Part shown: positions 49,982 through 62,340 of the stretch, piece after piece
Numbering within the stretch: position 1 is the first letter of the stretch
Layout: every line of letters begins with the position of its first letter
Assembly: GCF_032062135.1 (NCBI RefSeq)
Contig: NC_092861.1
Location: 116,349,554 to 116,413,553 of the forward strand
DNA length: 64,000 nt
Direction of reading: 5' to 3'
Source of the DNA: Pyxicephalus adspersus
Lineage: Eukaryota > Chordata > Amphibia > Anura > Pyxicephalidae
Translations under genes and position numbers: made by a program
The notes under the pieces: model-generated
Seen by the model: the letters and a program-made list of their open reading frames with translations, nothing else
What the model was told of the DNA's origin: nothing
Databases searched by the model: none

Positions 49982-50733
49982 TCAAGGGTTAGGAAGTGAG
50001 ACGGCCCTAAAGTAGATCCAGAAATGTTTTTTGTATGAGTATACAAATTTCTAAAGAAAACAGAGCAACCAGTCATTTTAGTTGAAAAATTACAGTTAAA
50101 GCAAGCCAATAAAATCATCATAAAAATTTAGTGTTCATTGTAAAATACTAAATTTTCAAAAGTATCCTTATTGTCTACAAAGATTATTTTGTTTGAATAA
50201 ATATCAAACTCCTCAGTTGAAGGGGTTTACAGTTATAAAATGTATTCAAACCTAAAACAATTGCAGCTTTTAAGTCCAACATTGCTGCTTATCTGTCTTA
50301 ACAAGTAATGGCTCCATTGTTTTTGTTTATTGTTTTCAGTTTTTTTTTTATTTTAAACTTGTCATCCAACAAATAATACAGTTCATGTCCCTAACTGGAT
50401 ACACAATCTTCCCCAGTGTATCTATGGAGGATGTCATGGTTTCCACCCAGACTGGACCTTAAATAAGTCTGCCTTTGTTAATTTCAATGACATGGGGTTA
50501 AAAGATTTGTTGTTTACAGAACAAACGTTATTTTGTTCAACAAAAAACATTGACATTGCATTTTTGACAAGATCAACTGGAATTTTTTGTACTTGCTGAA
50601 AATGCCTTTAGCCAAAAATTGAACACTAATGCAGCCACCACATATAAAGAGCGGTTAGCTGCACTATATACCATTTTCATTCTTAGGATTCATTATCCTC
50701 AAAGAATAACCATAATTTTTAAACACAACTTAC

Positions 50734-50919
50734 CAAAGCATGGAAAGAAGAGACAGAGAAGATACCAAGCCTCCCTAGTGCCAGCTTGGATGGCCGTCCT
50801 GCGGCTGCTAATAGGCTTTTTGGGTTTGGCAGCTCCCCTCCTTGCAGGCTTGCTAAATAGCAGCGCATACGAAAGAGATCCATGTTAAATTTTTCCAGGT
50901 TCTGTTCCCACTGCTGAAT
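50734..50919 (-). CDS. TIAM2: TIAM2 exon D: end of coiled coil and Ex region
   Basis: 62 codons, phase 0 to phase 0; acceptor TTTTGCAG|ATT, donor TTTG|GTAAGT. It reads [36 protein letters not shown], then SRP-like [15 protein letters not shown] and SVSSFHAL. The [14 protein letters not shown] and [12 protein letters not shown] blocks are near-invariant in TIAM proteins and form the Ex part of PHn-CC-Ex. A 9.6-kb intron separates it from exon C. Confidence 0.97.
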
Positions 50920-51596
50920 CTGCAAAAACAAAAAGCAAATACCCAGTGAAATGCCAGTCAACTACTAGAAGCATTCCGCTAGAAACTACTGCTTTTCAGT
51001 ATACTAAAGTCAGAAAATTCACTTACTCTACCCTTATCTGAGCTTCATGTAGTTTCTGGTAGAGGAAGCTCATGTATCTGTATGCAGGATCAATAGAAGG
51101 TAGTTGTAGAACCTTCCTTTAAAATTGAGTGCCTGTGAGAACATTTAAGTGCTGGCATTTTTATACCAGACTTTTATTTCTGAGACATAACCTGCTGTGT
51201 GTTCCATTCCCACTAGAAGGTGATTTCATCTCAGTGTAGAAGGTTCGGCAGATTACAGGCAGAAGGCAATGGGGTAGTCTACCTGTAGTCACACATTTCA
51301 ATTTAAAATGTTGCTGTATTGCTGTTTCCACTTCCAGTGCCATTAAGAAAAGCAGCCAGTTCAACAACAGAAGCGTAAACTTTTGGAAAATTGCGGTGTT
51401 AGAAATGTTGTGTGTCAGTAAAGCTGGGGGTCAGCTGTTAATCCCAGGAGCCAAATAAATCAACTATGGTATTTTAGTAAATCTCAGTGAGGAAGTTTCT
51501 GACATTCTTTTATCTCATTGATGTAATTTCATGGGATTACTGCAATCTCACATGGCCATCATGAATCAGTGCAATAGCTATCTGCTGATACCAGAC

Positions 51597-51770
51597 TAAG
51601 GCTACACACGTTCAATAGTTCTCGTCCGATAATCGGCTCAGGGCCGATATCGGACGAGAATCTGGCCTGTGTACAGCGCCCGTCGCCCATCGTCCGAACG
51701 ACCGTCCGGGCAGATCTCAATAGAGCAGAACGGTGCTGTATGTACTCGTTCATGCATCATGTGCAGTCAT
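51597..51770. mobile_element. Truncated MITE, TACGTACACACG family, copy d
   Basis: Starts TAAGGCTACACACGTTC with the CTCGTCCGATAATCGGCTC block and GAACGGTGCTGTATGTAC, but the right terminal arm found in copies a and b is missing after about 51770. Confidence 0.75.
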
Positions 51771-54467
51771 TATGACGCAAAAGTGCATGGGGAGACTGGA
51801 AAAAAACAAATAAAAGATAACATCTCCCTAACGGATACACTGAATTATACATGCACTTATTGGAGATGCAAAGCTAATTCAACCCAAAAAAGTTATAACT
51901 TTATGACAAAAAAATAGATACAATATGTCACAAACTGACAATTCAAAGCATAAAAAGAAACAAAAAAAAACACATAGGAAGAATTGAACTGACCTTAAAA
52001 AAATCTAAATGATCAACAGATTTGAATACAGGGTACTGAAGATAGTTTAGGTTGTTTGGGTATATTCAAGACTTTTTCAAAAGAACAACATGCCCAAAAA
52101 AAACATTTGAGAGAGTTATTTATAACACAGTTTGATTTGTGTCCCATCAGAGATTAATGGAAAGTGGACATCTGCACTCCACAGCATAATCACAAAGTGT
52201 GACAGCATGCATGAATTATCATATAGATAGTAAGTACTAGGAATCCCTGAAATCATAACTTGCTTTATTAAATATTAGAAATCCGATCTCTAAAATCGGA
52301 TATAAAAGGTTTGAGATAATAGCAAATAATTTCCAAGCCTGGATATAATTATCCTAAACCATTACCACTAACTATCAGAGTGTCCTAGTTTTAGTAGTCT
52401 GGAAACAATCGATGCCCCTCAATCAATGCCAGATGTTCTTTTGAAGGTTTTCCTGATCAACCCCCACAATCCTTTAATCTCTAGAAAAAAGCATGTGTTT
52501 TGCCTTGTTTTAACTTTAAAATTAATGAAGTTATCCTGATAATTCCTGCATTTGTGTCTAATCACTGCTAAATAACTGATAATGATTCAAGGGTGGTAGT
52601 CATTAAATATCCAAGCCAGCCCAAGAAGAATGCAGAAAACACAAAGAGCCCTGGATAACCTTTGCTAAGCACTACGTGTGCAGACGCAGACTGGTCAGTT
52701 ATTGGAATAATGCTGGTTAATACCAGCTGACAGACAGCAGGATAAGAAGCTCAATATCTTGGGAGGCTATGCTCACACTTCAGGCCCATATGCCAAGAAA
52801 TTTCAGTACACCGTGGAATGAAAACTAGACCATGTGTTTTATTTAACGATAAAGGACTCTTAGAAGTGCCAAAGGGAATGTGAATGTTACCTTCTATCTT
52901 TATAGCCTGTGATCAATGGGTATTTAGAGTGCCATGCCATGCCATGTCTTTAATTTACCTCTTTATCAATAATAAATTCAGATGGATTTCTCCTGTAATC
53001 TGTTCAAAAGTAGGGTGGACCATAAAAGAACTAAGAAGGGCTTTTATATCATTTCCCAAAACTCCTTCAAACACGGCAATGTGATATTAACCTAAAGAAC
53101 GATGGTGGGAGCTAAGCATGGCAATTCACCAACAGAGTCCTTAACATTGCCAACATCCAAGCATCTATAGCAGTAGCCAGGGGTACTGGTATAGAGAGTG
53201 CCTAACCAATGGTTCTAGCCGAATCAACAATCATTTTACTAAATGTTTCAGAAGGTACTTAAAATACTAGAAAGAATGATCTTACCAGTAGGAGTGATCT
53301 ACATCACATAAATTTCATAGCTTGGCCACAGTTCTACTTTCAAAGGCTAAAATAACTGCATGCATAGTATACTGCAAAAGTATAGTTTTCAAGCAGGACT
53401 CTAGCCCAAAAAAACAAAAAAATGATAGAAAAATGAATAGTTCTTCAATACAAAAAACAACAGGGCCATTTTACTGAAATATTTACCTTTAGTCTAGAGA
53501 TTTCTTGCAGTAGTTTATTCTGCCACTAGATGAACTTAGCCTGATGGAGAGCCTTACTTAACTCACTTCCTGTGAACCCAGGTCATCCTGAATCCTTCCC
53601 AGCCATATACAGGACAGTTATAGTGAAATCGAAGTCACCTCTTCCTATTCTATCAGCAATGTCAAAACCTTCACCCAGTCTTCTTCTGGGTTTAGGTATT
53701 CAACTAACTTGATTGATGAGACCGGAATAACATAACTTCCACCCATAAACATTGGAGTTCATTAATTCTCCAGTATACCGGGACTGTACACTGAGCTGCT
53801 AAAGTGTAGCTTAGTGTATTTTAAACAAAATATTGTGAACAAGCAGGATTTATTTTGCAGAAATGACATAGCCTGCCTGTCCCTTTTGCGATAAACATTT
53901 TTTTGTCTTTAAAGTTGCCCCCCCCCCCCCTTAAAGCAAAACTTCAAAGTGCATAGTGAAAGTGAAGCATAAGAGTGACCAACCAAACCAAAACGCGTCA
54001 GGCTACAAGACTTTTTTTTTCTTAATACCTCAAAAGGGGTATCACTGTCTAGTTCGTCGATCACTATACTCATGATTTTATATATGAGAAACACCAATTT
54101 AAACGCTGTGTTTCAATTAATATGCAAAGTTATTTTTCAAATTGTTCTTTACAATATATTGTCTTATTGCTGCACTAAAACCCTTACTATCTTTGGTATT
54201 TTCTTTCAACTCACATGTGCTATGTTCAGACTGGCAGTACAATTTGCGGTGCGGTCGGGGTAAATACTTCATGTACTGTCTACCCCCGGCAGCCCTATAG
54301 AGAGTGAGGGCCTGCAGTCAAAATTTGCCAGAGTTGGTTCTCTAAGAAGAAAAAATAATAATAATAATAAAAAAGCAACCTCATGCAGCCACCAGATATA
54401 ACAACTGGCATGCTGCAATATATTAGTTTTTGTGTTTAGGTACACTAATAAATAAAGCTCTATGTGT

Positions 54468-54595
54468 TATTATTATTATTATTCATAAACCTATTTATAT
54501 ATCGCCAACATATTACGCAGCGCTGTACAATAAATGGGGGTATCAAAGGAAAGACACAGACAGTGACAGAGGAGGAGGGCAGGATGTATGCCATG
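54468..54595 (-). repeat. SINE-like frog repeat, inverted
   Basis: On the minus strand: TCTGTCACTGTCTGTGTC, then GTACAGCGCTGCGTAATATG, GGCGATATATAAATAGG and a run of AAT triplets. Confidence 0.75.
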
Positions 54596-55287
54596 GACCC
54601 TCCCTGTTTATATAATTCTGAGGTAATATTCTGAGGGGACTCGTCATCTCCCACTTATGTATTCTCCTTGAGATGTATTGCGCAGAAATCTGCAAAGGCA
54701 ACACAATGTTCAAGGGTAATGTCTCTCCTGTGTGAGGTTCGAGGTCTAACTATCTGTTTATCAAATGTCTTATATTCCGATATTAAAAAAAAAAGGAATT
54801 TGAAATAAAACTGCTAGAAAAGAGGTGAGACATTGACATGAGACAGTTGCCATGGTTACAAGGCCACAACATGCAAATGTACGTCACTTGGGAGATAAAT
54901 CATAGCTGGCTGCGGATCGAAAGGAAACTTTTTTTTTCTTTTTATAATGTGACATTTTACCACTGCTTGTATTTTAATTATATATGACGTATACATTGTC
55001 CTTTAATTTAAATGTTTTACCTGACCGAAATTCCTCCTTAGGTCTGAATAATAATAATAATTAGGGACCAATTCAGACTGTATGCTAATAGAACTAAGGG
55101 AGGTGCATTCATTCCATTCCATCAATTTTAATTGTACCAGACTGCACCCCACCTGTACACAACAGCGCATACAGATTGTATTGCATAAAAATGCACAAAT
55201 GTCAACATTGTGCTATGCTGCATTGGGAACAGAATGATTTGCGCATTCAGAATAATGCTCACCTAATGCACTAAAGACAAAGCAAAG

Positions 55288-55427
55288 GGCTTTATTTATA
55301 AAACAGGGACTCCAACATTCCCTTAAACATTCCCTTGTGGGAATCTTCCATGTGTTTAAATGGCTGTAATTGATTCCCACCAGGGTATGTAATATTCCCT
55401 GGTTTCTGTCTCCATGACATTGGTGGT
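55288..55427. repeat. Palindromic interspersed repeat, TTATAAAACAGGGA type
   Basis: TTATAAAACAGGGACTCC and CCCTTGTGGGAATC face GATTCCCACCAGGG and TATTCCCTGGTTT. A second copy lies at 43709-43792 (CTTATAAAACAGGGAATC, CCTGGTGGGAATCAATTACT). Confidence 0.7.
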
Positions 55428-55563
55428 AAGGGCAAATAAAAGGGGAGAATCTTCCCAAAAGTAAAAAGACACAGATTAGACTGTTTATAGATTACATCAA
55501 ATATTATTGTGCAAAACACTGATTGTGGTAATGCACCACAGCATTGTAAATATTACCAAAGTA

Positions 55564-56206
55564 CCGTGTTTCCCCGAAAATAAGACCTAGCACTCCCCCC
55601 CCCCCAACCTGCCCTAATATAAGACCTACCCCGAAAATAAGACCTAGTAGAAAAAGAGAAAAAAAAAAAATACTCACGGGCGGGAGACAGCGGGCGTACA
55701 CACTCCGGAGCCGCACAAGCCGNNNNNNNNNNNNNNNNNNNNNNNNNNNNNNNNNNNNNNNNNNNNNNNNNNNNNNNNNNNNNNNNNNNNNNNNNNNNNN
55801 NNNNNNNNNNNNNNNNNNNNNNNNNNNNNNNNNNNNNNNNNNNNNNNNNNNNNNNNNNNNNNNNNNNNNNNNNNNNNNNNNNNNNNNNNNNNNNNNNNNN
55901 NNNNNNNNNNNNNNNNNNNNNNNNNNNNNNNNNNNNNNNNNNNNNNNNNNNNNNNNNNNNNNNNNNNNNNNNNNNNNNNNNNNNNNNNNNNNNNNNNNNN
56001 NNNNNNNNNNNNNNNNNNNNNNNNNNNNNNNNNNNNNNNNNNNNNNNNNNNNNNNNNNNNNNNTGTACATTGTTCTACATGAATATGGTAAGTGTTTTTT
56101 TTTTCATTAAAAAAAGTATATAAGACCTACCCTGAAAATAAGACCTAGTGTGTTTTTGGAAGCCCAAAAAAATATAAGACAGTGTCTTATTTTCGGGGAA
56201 ACACGG
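55564..56206. mobile_element. TA-flanked MITE with CCGTGTTTCCCCGAAAATAA ends, broken by gap
   Basis: Left end CCGTGTTTCCCCGAAAATAA and right end TTATTTTCGGGGAAACACGG are perfect inverts, each flanked by TA (55562-55563 and 56207-56208), as for Tc1/mariner targets. 'AAATAAGACCTA' is repeated several times inside. Elements of this sequence type occur in many vertebrates. The interior is interrupted by an N run. Confidence 0.85.
55723..56063. other. Assembly gap (341 N)
   Basis: An unbroken run of N inside the TA-flanked MITE. The left flank is GC-rich and the element is palindromic, both of which hinder assembly. No gene content can be inferred. Confidence 0.99.
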
Positions 56207-56580
56207 TATAACCATGAACAACCGAACCAATCAGTGGGTTACTAATGCAATCTGCCAAATGCCGCAACTGTACTTGACTTCTTAACTTCTTGCCACTTGT
56301 TGCTAGCCAAAATCTGAAAAGAAACTCCAAGGCCAATAAGATTGTAAGTACATCAAAAGACATCAAAAACAAAGGTCTCCAGTTCCCATCAAAAAGTTGT
56401 AGGTAAGCACTGTTACTGTAGCCACAAATAAAGAGAATCTAGTTGAATGCCCAAAGTAATAACTGGCTACAGGAATGACCTTCAAGACTCAGGGCTGGTT
56501 CAGACTGGCGGTGAGGTTGTGGTGCAGTTACTGCCTATTTACCCCCCTTAAAGGATGCCCATTAATGAAATGCATGTAGT

Positions 56581-56731
56581 GGGCCTGATTTATTAAAATT
56601 CCTCATGGGAGAACCTGGGTGATTCTGCAAACTCAGAATGAATTAAAAACATTCCAGGTCTATTGGATCACCCAAGTTCTAACATAATAGTCCATCTTCT
56701 CTAGTCTTGGAGAGCTTTAGTAAATTAGGCT
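56581..56731. mobile_element. Palindromic MITE, GGGCCTGATTT family, copy 6
   Basis: Ends GGGCCTGATTTATTAAAA and GAGAGCTTTAGTAAATTAGG, with a shortened middle (151 bases in all). AGTG flanks both sides, a possible target duplication but too short to be sure. Confidence 0.75.
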
Positions 56732-58746
56732 CAGTGTCTCAGGCATGGCCCCCATAGATAATGATTGGGGTGGCAGTAAGTGGTTCAGTGCAGCTCACTG
56801 TAAAATGTTCAAATGCTGGTTCTTTAGGAACCAGTGCAGTGGTGCAGGAGTGGTTGACAAGATGGCCAGTCACTAAAAGATGCAAAGGAACCACTGTTCT
56901 TTAAAGTGTACATTTAGCCCCATTTCTTCACTTTGGATAGAGTAGGTAGCCCCTGCTGATTTTTATTGCTGTGTCCCTATTAAGTAGATTATCTGTCCTG
57001 ACGAACATTGCACATGATAGAAACATTTCACATCTGTCACCAAAAAAGGTGAAATCTTCCATTGAAGACTCGTGTTGCAGTGACAATTGTCTAACAAGGC
57101 AATTCCTCTCACTTTGGTGTGATTTCCCTCTCATTTACTGGAACATCTCTGAAGAGTGAGTAAATGAAAATCTACCTAATGGCTCACTGGACAGCAAAAA
57201 AAAAAAAACCTGATTTACTCACACACTTTAATTGCATTACAAATATTTAATTTTCAATCCTGACTGCAGTGCTTTCATAGTATTTTAAGTAACAGAGTTA
57301 AATGACTTTCCTCTAAATTATCTCCACTAGACCTCCAAGTTCAAGATGAAAACCCTTGTACAGATCAAGGGAGTAAAGGAAACGTGTACGGCTAATAATA
57401 CGGTAATTGTAGTGAAACACTGAGCTGTTGTTCCTTGAAAATACTAAAATGTGACTCTGGGTCTCATGACCAAGCAGAGAAACGTCTAACGCAGCAAATT
57501 ATCTGGGATAAATAGCTACTGAGAACATGTTTAGTATTTGGACTTCAAAAGCAGCAGATCATAAAAGAAATGAGCCAAGAGTGTCTATTGTGGAGGGTGT
57601 GTAAGGGAATGAAAATGTTGGTCCTTTTGTAGTCCTCCTGGGAAAATCTACAACATTACTATTAAGGTTATAATTACTTCACGCTGTGTTCTACAAAATA
57701 CCAGTTATACCATATATGTATTTGTATTCAGGGATTACTTTATCAGTTTAAAAAAAAAAAACAAGAAATGTTGGTCTTCTGTACACACATGTTGTGATTT
57801 AATTGGTAAATAAAGATGTAATGCTATTACAATTGAATTATATTACTATTATGGTATTAGACTGGAACATTTCAAGCCCTCTAAAGGTAATTGTTTCATA
57901 TGAAGGTGTTATTTACAGGAGAGAGTTTTTGCACTTATTTTACATGCTGGGTTCCATCTACATTGTCTTAGCTATGATTTACAAGGGGAGATTATTTGCC
58001 AAACACATTAACATTTTCATTGGGATATTGTAGAAGTTCTGTGCAGTCATTCATTCTTTAATGAAAGAAATTACAATTATATGAAAAGAAAAAACACTAT
58101 ATCATAAGCCTAATAATTTGGTATTATTGACCCTTCCCTTTAAAAAATAATGAATGTTTTAAATTTGGAAAGAATGTAATAGAATGGAAAGAAAGGGGAA
58201 ATATGCCAAAAATGTTATTCAGGAATGGATGGTATGGCAGACTGCAGTACTTATGGGTTATGATCCTTCTGAGCGCCCATGCATCTTGTATGATCAAATT
58301 ATCTGTATCAAACTGATGGGTCTGTGTAGGTATTAGGGGTATGGCACATTTTTGTTTTGCTCCTTAAGTAAAGAAAGTTAAAAAATAAATAAATAAATAT
58401 ACAACACAGAATAGCAAAAGCTTTTGAAATATATTGCTAATAATCCTTTGCCAAGAACTAGGTGTTATTTGTTTTAAAACAAAATTCAAAACCGAACAAG
58501 ACAAATTCTTATAGCAATCAGGTGGATGATAAAAAACAGTGTATAGAAACAAGGTGGTGACCAGATTATTTGTTTAAATGGGCTTGTCTACTGCACTTTT
58601 CATTTAACTGTAAATTCAGCTAAAAGGGTCAATCATATGTGACTTGTAGTCACAGGAAGTAGGTGATAAGCAATTTTAAGAACTGAATTTGTAAACAGGA
58701 AATTAACAGATATGAGAGACCCTGTAGCTGCATTGCTACAGCCAAT

Positions 58747-59175
58747 CACAGCTACAATCATGGCCAAAAATATTGGCTTCCATGCATTTATGTTGCAATT
58801 CAACCAGAAAATTGTTGAAATTACAAATGCTTTTTGTTATGTCACAAAAAGGCAGAGAGAAAAAAAAATCTGAGGCATTCTGCAAAAAAAGTCAGAAATG
58901 GCCTGGACAACATTATTGGCACCCTCACCTTAATACTTGGTAGCAGGCCCTTTGGAAGAAATGTCACACTTTTTAAAATAATATTATGTCATGCATTAAG
59001 TCAAATTTCAGGTCACATAACTATGTGAACTAATTTTCACATTCCAAAAACTGAGCTCTACCTCTCTTCTATTTGATAGATTGGGTGTCGAGAAATAAAT
59101 ATACGTTTATGTAAATCCGCTTTCAACAACTTTTGGCCATCAAATGGTATCACTTATTCCCATTCTTCATCAATC
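58747..59175. mobile_element. Tc1/mariner-like relic
   Basis: Contains AATCATGGCCAAAAATATTGG at the left and ATTATTGGCACCCTCACC (about 58912) with TTAATACTTGGTAGCAGG, a pattern typical of Tc1-like inverted repeats and sub-terminal sequence in amphibians. TTTTGGCCATCAAATGG near 59135 may be the opposing end. No transposase ORF survives. Confidence 0.5.
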
Positions 59176-60510
59176 AGATTTGTTTCACATATGAAAGTGA
59201 GTTGCTGCCAATAAACACTGAAGCTGTTGTTTGACAAGCAGAAAACATTCCAAATGAACATAACTTTGCATGGCCATTAAAAAATAATGGGTTTATTAAT
59301 TCATTATGCACTTACATCTTACAGCTTTTCACTGTATTTCAGCCAAATCTTTCTGCTGCTACGGCCAAAACCATTTACAAAGACATTGGACATCTAATCA
59401 TTTCATTACAAGGAATAACACTACCCTGGCAGCAGTGCCAGCAGCCTCCTCCTTGACTCTCAGTATGAACATTACACATAAAAGGAATGCTACTGGAAAT
59501 CGGTCTAAAACATTATTATTGCAGCGTAACGCAGATTTGTGTCTTTGTCAGAACCAGGATTGCCTTAGGTCTTCACCAATAATGGTAAATAAAACCATGC
59601 TTCATATTTTTTTTCCTAAAGTTTTAGTTTTTGCAAAAATACAGTCAAGCACAGTGCTGTGTTTTATTCTGTTACCTAATTTATAAGAAAAGGGCAGCAT
59701 GCTATGAAAACACATTGTTGATGTATAGCTAAACCCAAAATAAATGGTCAAAACACCTTTTTTGTGCTGTCTGTTACGTATTGGATTTTCATTTACTTCC
59801 TTTCTCAAGAACGCAACAGCAAGTAAAGAAATCTCAAGTCAAAATCTGGATGTTTTTCCAATTTTAATTATTGTAATAATGATCACTTGGGAATATAAAT
59901 AAATAAAAACTTGCTAGTGGAGACCCAATAGGAATCCCCAACAGACACTCTAACCCTTTCCAACAATATTTAAAACTGAAAAAAAAAGTTTGGCTTTAGA
60001 CACAATTTTTTTCAGATCTCTGGAAAAACAATAATCCACCCCCTCCCCACTATTTTCAATTTCCTCCAAGACAGCTGGGGTTGGGGCTTAGTCCATTGAA
60101 AAATTGAGTGCTATCAATGATAAAATTTCTTCCATGTTGCCGACAAGAACAGCTGTGGCACAGTTTTGCACAAATTGTGGCCTAGAACCAGTGCACGATT
60201 AAGATACCTAAAGGGTGGTCATATGACTCTCCAGTCCTCTTTCTTTATCAAGGAAGTATTTTTTTTGTTTACTGGGGAAAGGACTCTTCTTCAGGTGTCC
60301 ACATCACCTATGTGTCTGTATGACATGGATACTTCCTATTCCCTGTCCAGTGGTAAGGTTCCCCTGGGATTCAGAAGAAGAGACTGCAAACCCTAACATA
60401 GGGGAACATCTAGCATAGGCCCATCTGTAGCACTGGATATTGATCTCCCGCACCCTGAAACAACTGCTTTTTGCAAAGTAAATAGCACAAAGAACATGAA
60501 AAGTACATAC

Positions 60511-60735
60511 CTGGTTTTCTATGGCTTTTCTGTTCTTTGGGTCAGTCACAATAGAGAGCTGCAGCTCTGCCATCTTCTTCATTTTGCTGTCCATATCTAC
60601 CTTTTGCATAAGACTTTTGGTCTGACTTTTGAGCAGTCGGACAGTATCTTCTTTCCCGTGTTTCTTGGCAAAGAGAGATGCACAGGCAGAGTGTATTGCA
60701 GTAACCCAGTTCTCTAGATCAGTTTGACTAGTGGC
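60511..60735 (-). CDS. TIAM2: TIAM2 exon C: last PHn helix and coiled coil
   Basis: 75 codons, phase 0 at both ends; acceptor TTACAG|GCC, donor CAG|GTATGT. The translation starts ATSQTDLENWVTAIHSACA, the C-terminal helix of the PH fold with its conserved Trp, then FAKKHGKEDTVRLLKSQ, then the coiled-coil segment MDSKMKKMAELQLS and TDPKNRKAIENQ. In the TIAM family this CC packs with the Ex segment and PHn as one PHn-CC-Ex unit that binds membrane and scaffold proteins such as CD44, spinophilin or Par3. That role is family knowledge; the sequence shows only the domain. Confidence 0.97.
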
Positions 60736-61816
60736 CTGTAAGACAAAGTCATTGTAAGAGTTTTAAATTTAAGTTTCAGGGTGGCCGATGTAATAAAAGT
60801 GTGCCAAAAGAAAACCATAGCAATGTTAGTTTTATTTTCAAACCTGAAATGAAAACTTACTGAAATAGTGATGAGTTTTTACAGGCAGTTTTTTGGAAGT
60901 AGTTTTAAAAATAAGTAGAAATGCTTAAAGAGATGCAAAAAAGTAGTTTGCAAATACCACTGACTTGAAACTGAGCCAATTACATTCTGTAGCTGCAGAG
61001 TTGATTGGCCCTTTTTCAAGTCAGCGCAATTACCATGCCATTTGCAAACAGAGATCGAACATGATGCATCTCTACTATGGAGGCCTATTCTACAATGAGC
61101 CCCTTGCCAACACTGCCAACACTTCCAGGATAACCATTCACTCCTTTTGACAACTGTCATTTCCCACAGGTGAACTTTTGTTAAATGGTAAAGCCATTGA
61201 TTTTCATTTTTCATACCACATGGAAAAATAGTTGCAATTCTTTTAAAGCATACTCACAGTATAAAGAGTACAAAGCACTTTATACTTTTTGCAACGCCGT
61301 GATTTGGAATGAGTACCCTACATCCAATAGATACTCCCATGTTAGTATGAATTTGTTTCTTTTACACATTTATATATACTAGGTGGAAGAATTTGTGCTG
61401 GGCACCACAAGAGGAGTATGGAGGTTTAGTTTGGATGAAGGCCCGACCTGCTGCCCAAGAGGAGGGTCGAAATGGAATTAAAGAGGATTAGCTGTGTTCA
61501 GCTTTTTAATTGCTACCATGTGGAGGGAGGTAATTTTATATTTATTCAAAGTGCTACAGCGAGAAAACAAGTAACCAAATATTTGGGGAAATTTCTGAGA
61601 CTAAACTAGCAGGCTGAGATGAGCCTTTTAAGAAGAACTGCATCTTTGTTTCAGTGTGGTATGAAAAATGACATTAAAACATATACTTTACTAAACTATA
61701 TAACCAAAGTTTTAGAGATAAGTGTTCAACTTCGGACCAAATAGTGTGGGGCAATATTTTACATAGAAAACTTTTATAAATATTCATGTTAAAGAGAAAT
61801 ATCTTGTTTGACTAAC

Positions 61817-61989
61817 CTGAAAGAGATACACATCTCCAAAAGAATTGCTCAGACAAAAAACGTTTTCCTTTTTGGGATGCTCAGGAACTGATTGTACAAT
61901 GCTGTCTTCTGCAAATAGAGCATATCTGGGAGAAGTATTCTGCTCAGTGGAATTCCCTTCATAGGTCTCATAGAACATCAGGGTGCAAC
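61817..61989 (-). CDS. TIAM2: TIAM2 exon B: core of the first PH domain
   Basis: This exon completes a split Gly codon (G|GT) and continues CTLMFYETYEGN, then PRYALFAEDSIVQSVPEHP, KKENVFCLSNSF and GDVYLFQ, the central strands of PHn. The acceptor is TTTGAAG|GT, with a poor pyrimidine tract, and the donor is CAG|GTTAGT, phase 0. The length is 173 bases (two bases plus 57 codons). The SIVQSVPEHPKK block is strongly conserved between TIAM1 and TIAM2. The weak acceptor is noted, but the phase fit and protein match leave little doubt. Confidence 0.96.
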
Positions 61990-62019
61990 CTTCAAATATA
62001 AAACAAAGGAGTTAGGATG

Positions 62020-62340
62020 TTTCATAGTTACATAGTCAATTAGGTTGAAACACTTAAATACATCAAGTTTACCCATTAGGGAAATAAAAATATGCCATAA
62101 AAAATCTATAGACATCCAGAGGAAGGTGAAAAAACCCTGGTTCAATTTGCTCCAACAGGGGAAACAATCCTTCTTGATCCCATGAGGCAATCAGATGTGC
62201 CCTGGATCAATAGTCTCTGTTATCTTTACTTTAAATCTTTAATAAACAGTTATATTCTGTGCTTCTAGAAAACATCCAGCTTTTTCTTAAAGCTATCTAT
62301 ATTACTTGCTGCAACTAATTCCTGAGGGAGCCTATTACAC
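62020..62340 (+). repeat. Frog-type interspersed repeat, second copy
   Basis: CATAGTTACATAGTCAATTAG, ACATCAAGTTTACCC, CCAGAGGAAGGTGAAAAAAC, CAACAGGGGAAACAATCC, GAGGCAATCAGATGTGCC, CTGGATCAATAG in family order. The copy is longer than the one at 42750. Confidence 0.65.

Larger units (their letters stand above)
47648..50733 (-). other. TIAM2: TIAM2 intron D-E
   Basis: A 3.1-kb intron with a GC-rich CCCACCACAC-containing block (48065-48295), a 'CCGACTTACATACAAATTC' repeat (48466-48551), a palindromic MITE (49048), a hAT element (49263) and a SINE-like tail (49894). It holds no exon that I recognise. Confidence 0.7.
50920..60510 (-). other. TIAM2: TIAM2 intron C-D, with assembly gap
   Basis: A 9.6-kb intron: truncated TACGTACACACG-type MITE (51597), SINE-like tail (54468), a palindromic repeat (55288), a TA-flanked MITE holding the N gap (55564-56206), a short MITE copy (56581) and a Tc1-like relic (58747). 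51800-53900 and 56760-58700 show nothing assignable. The introns 60736-61816 and 61990-63306 hold only a frog-type repeat at 62020-62340. Confidence 0.7.

Noticed and set aside
55504..56070. Long minus-strand frame of 188 residues
   Set aside because: It is open only because most of it is N; the remainder is MITE sequence.
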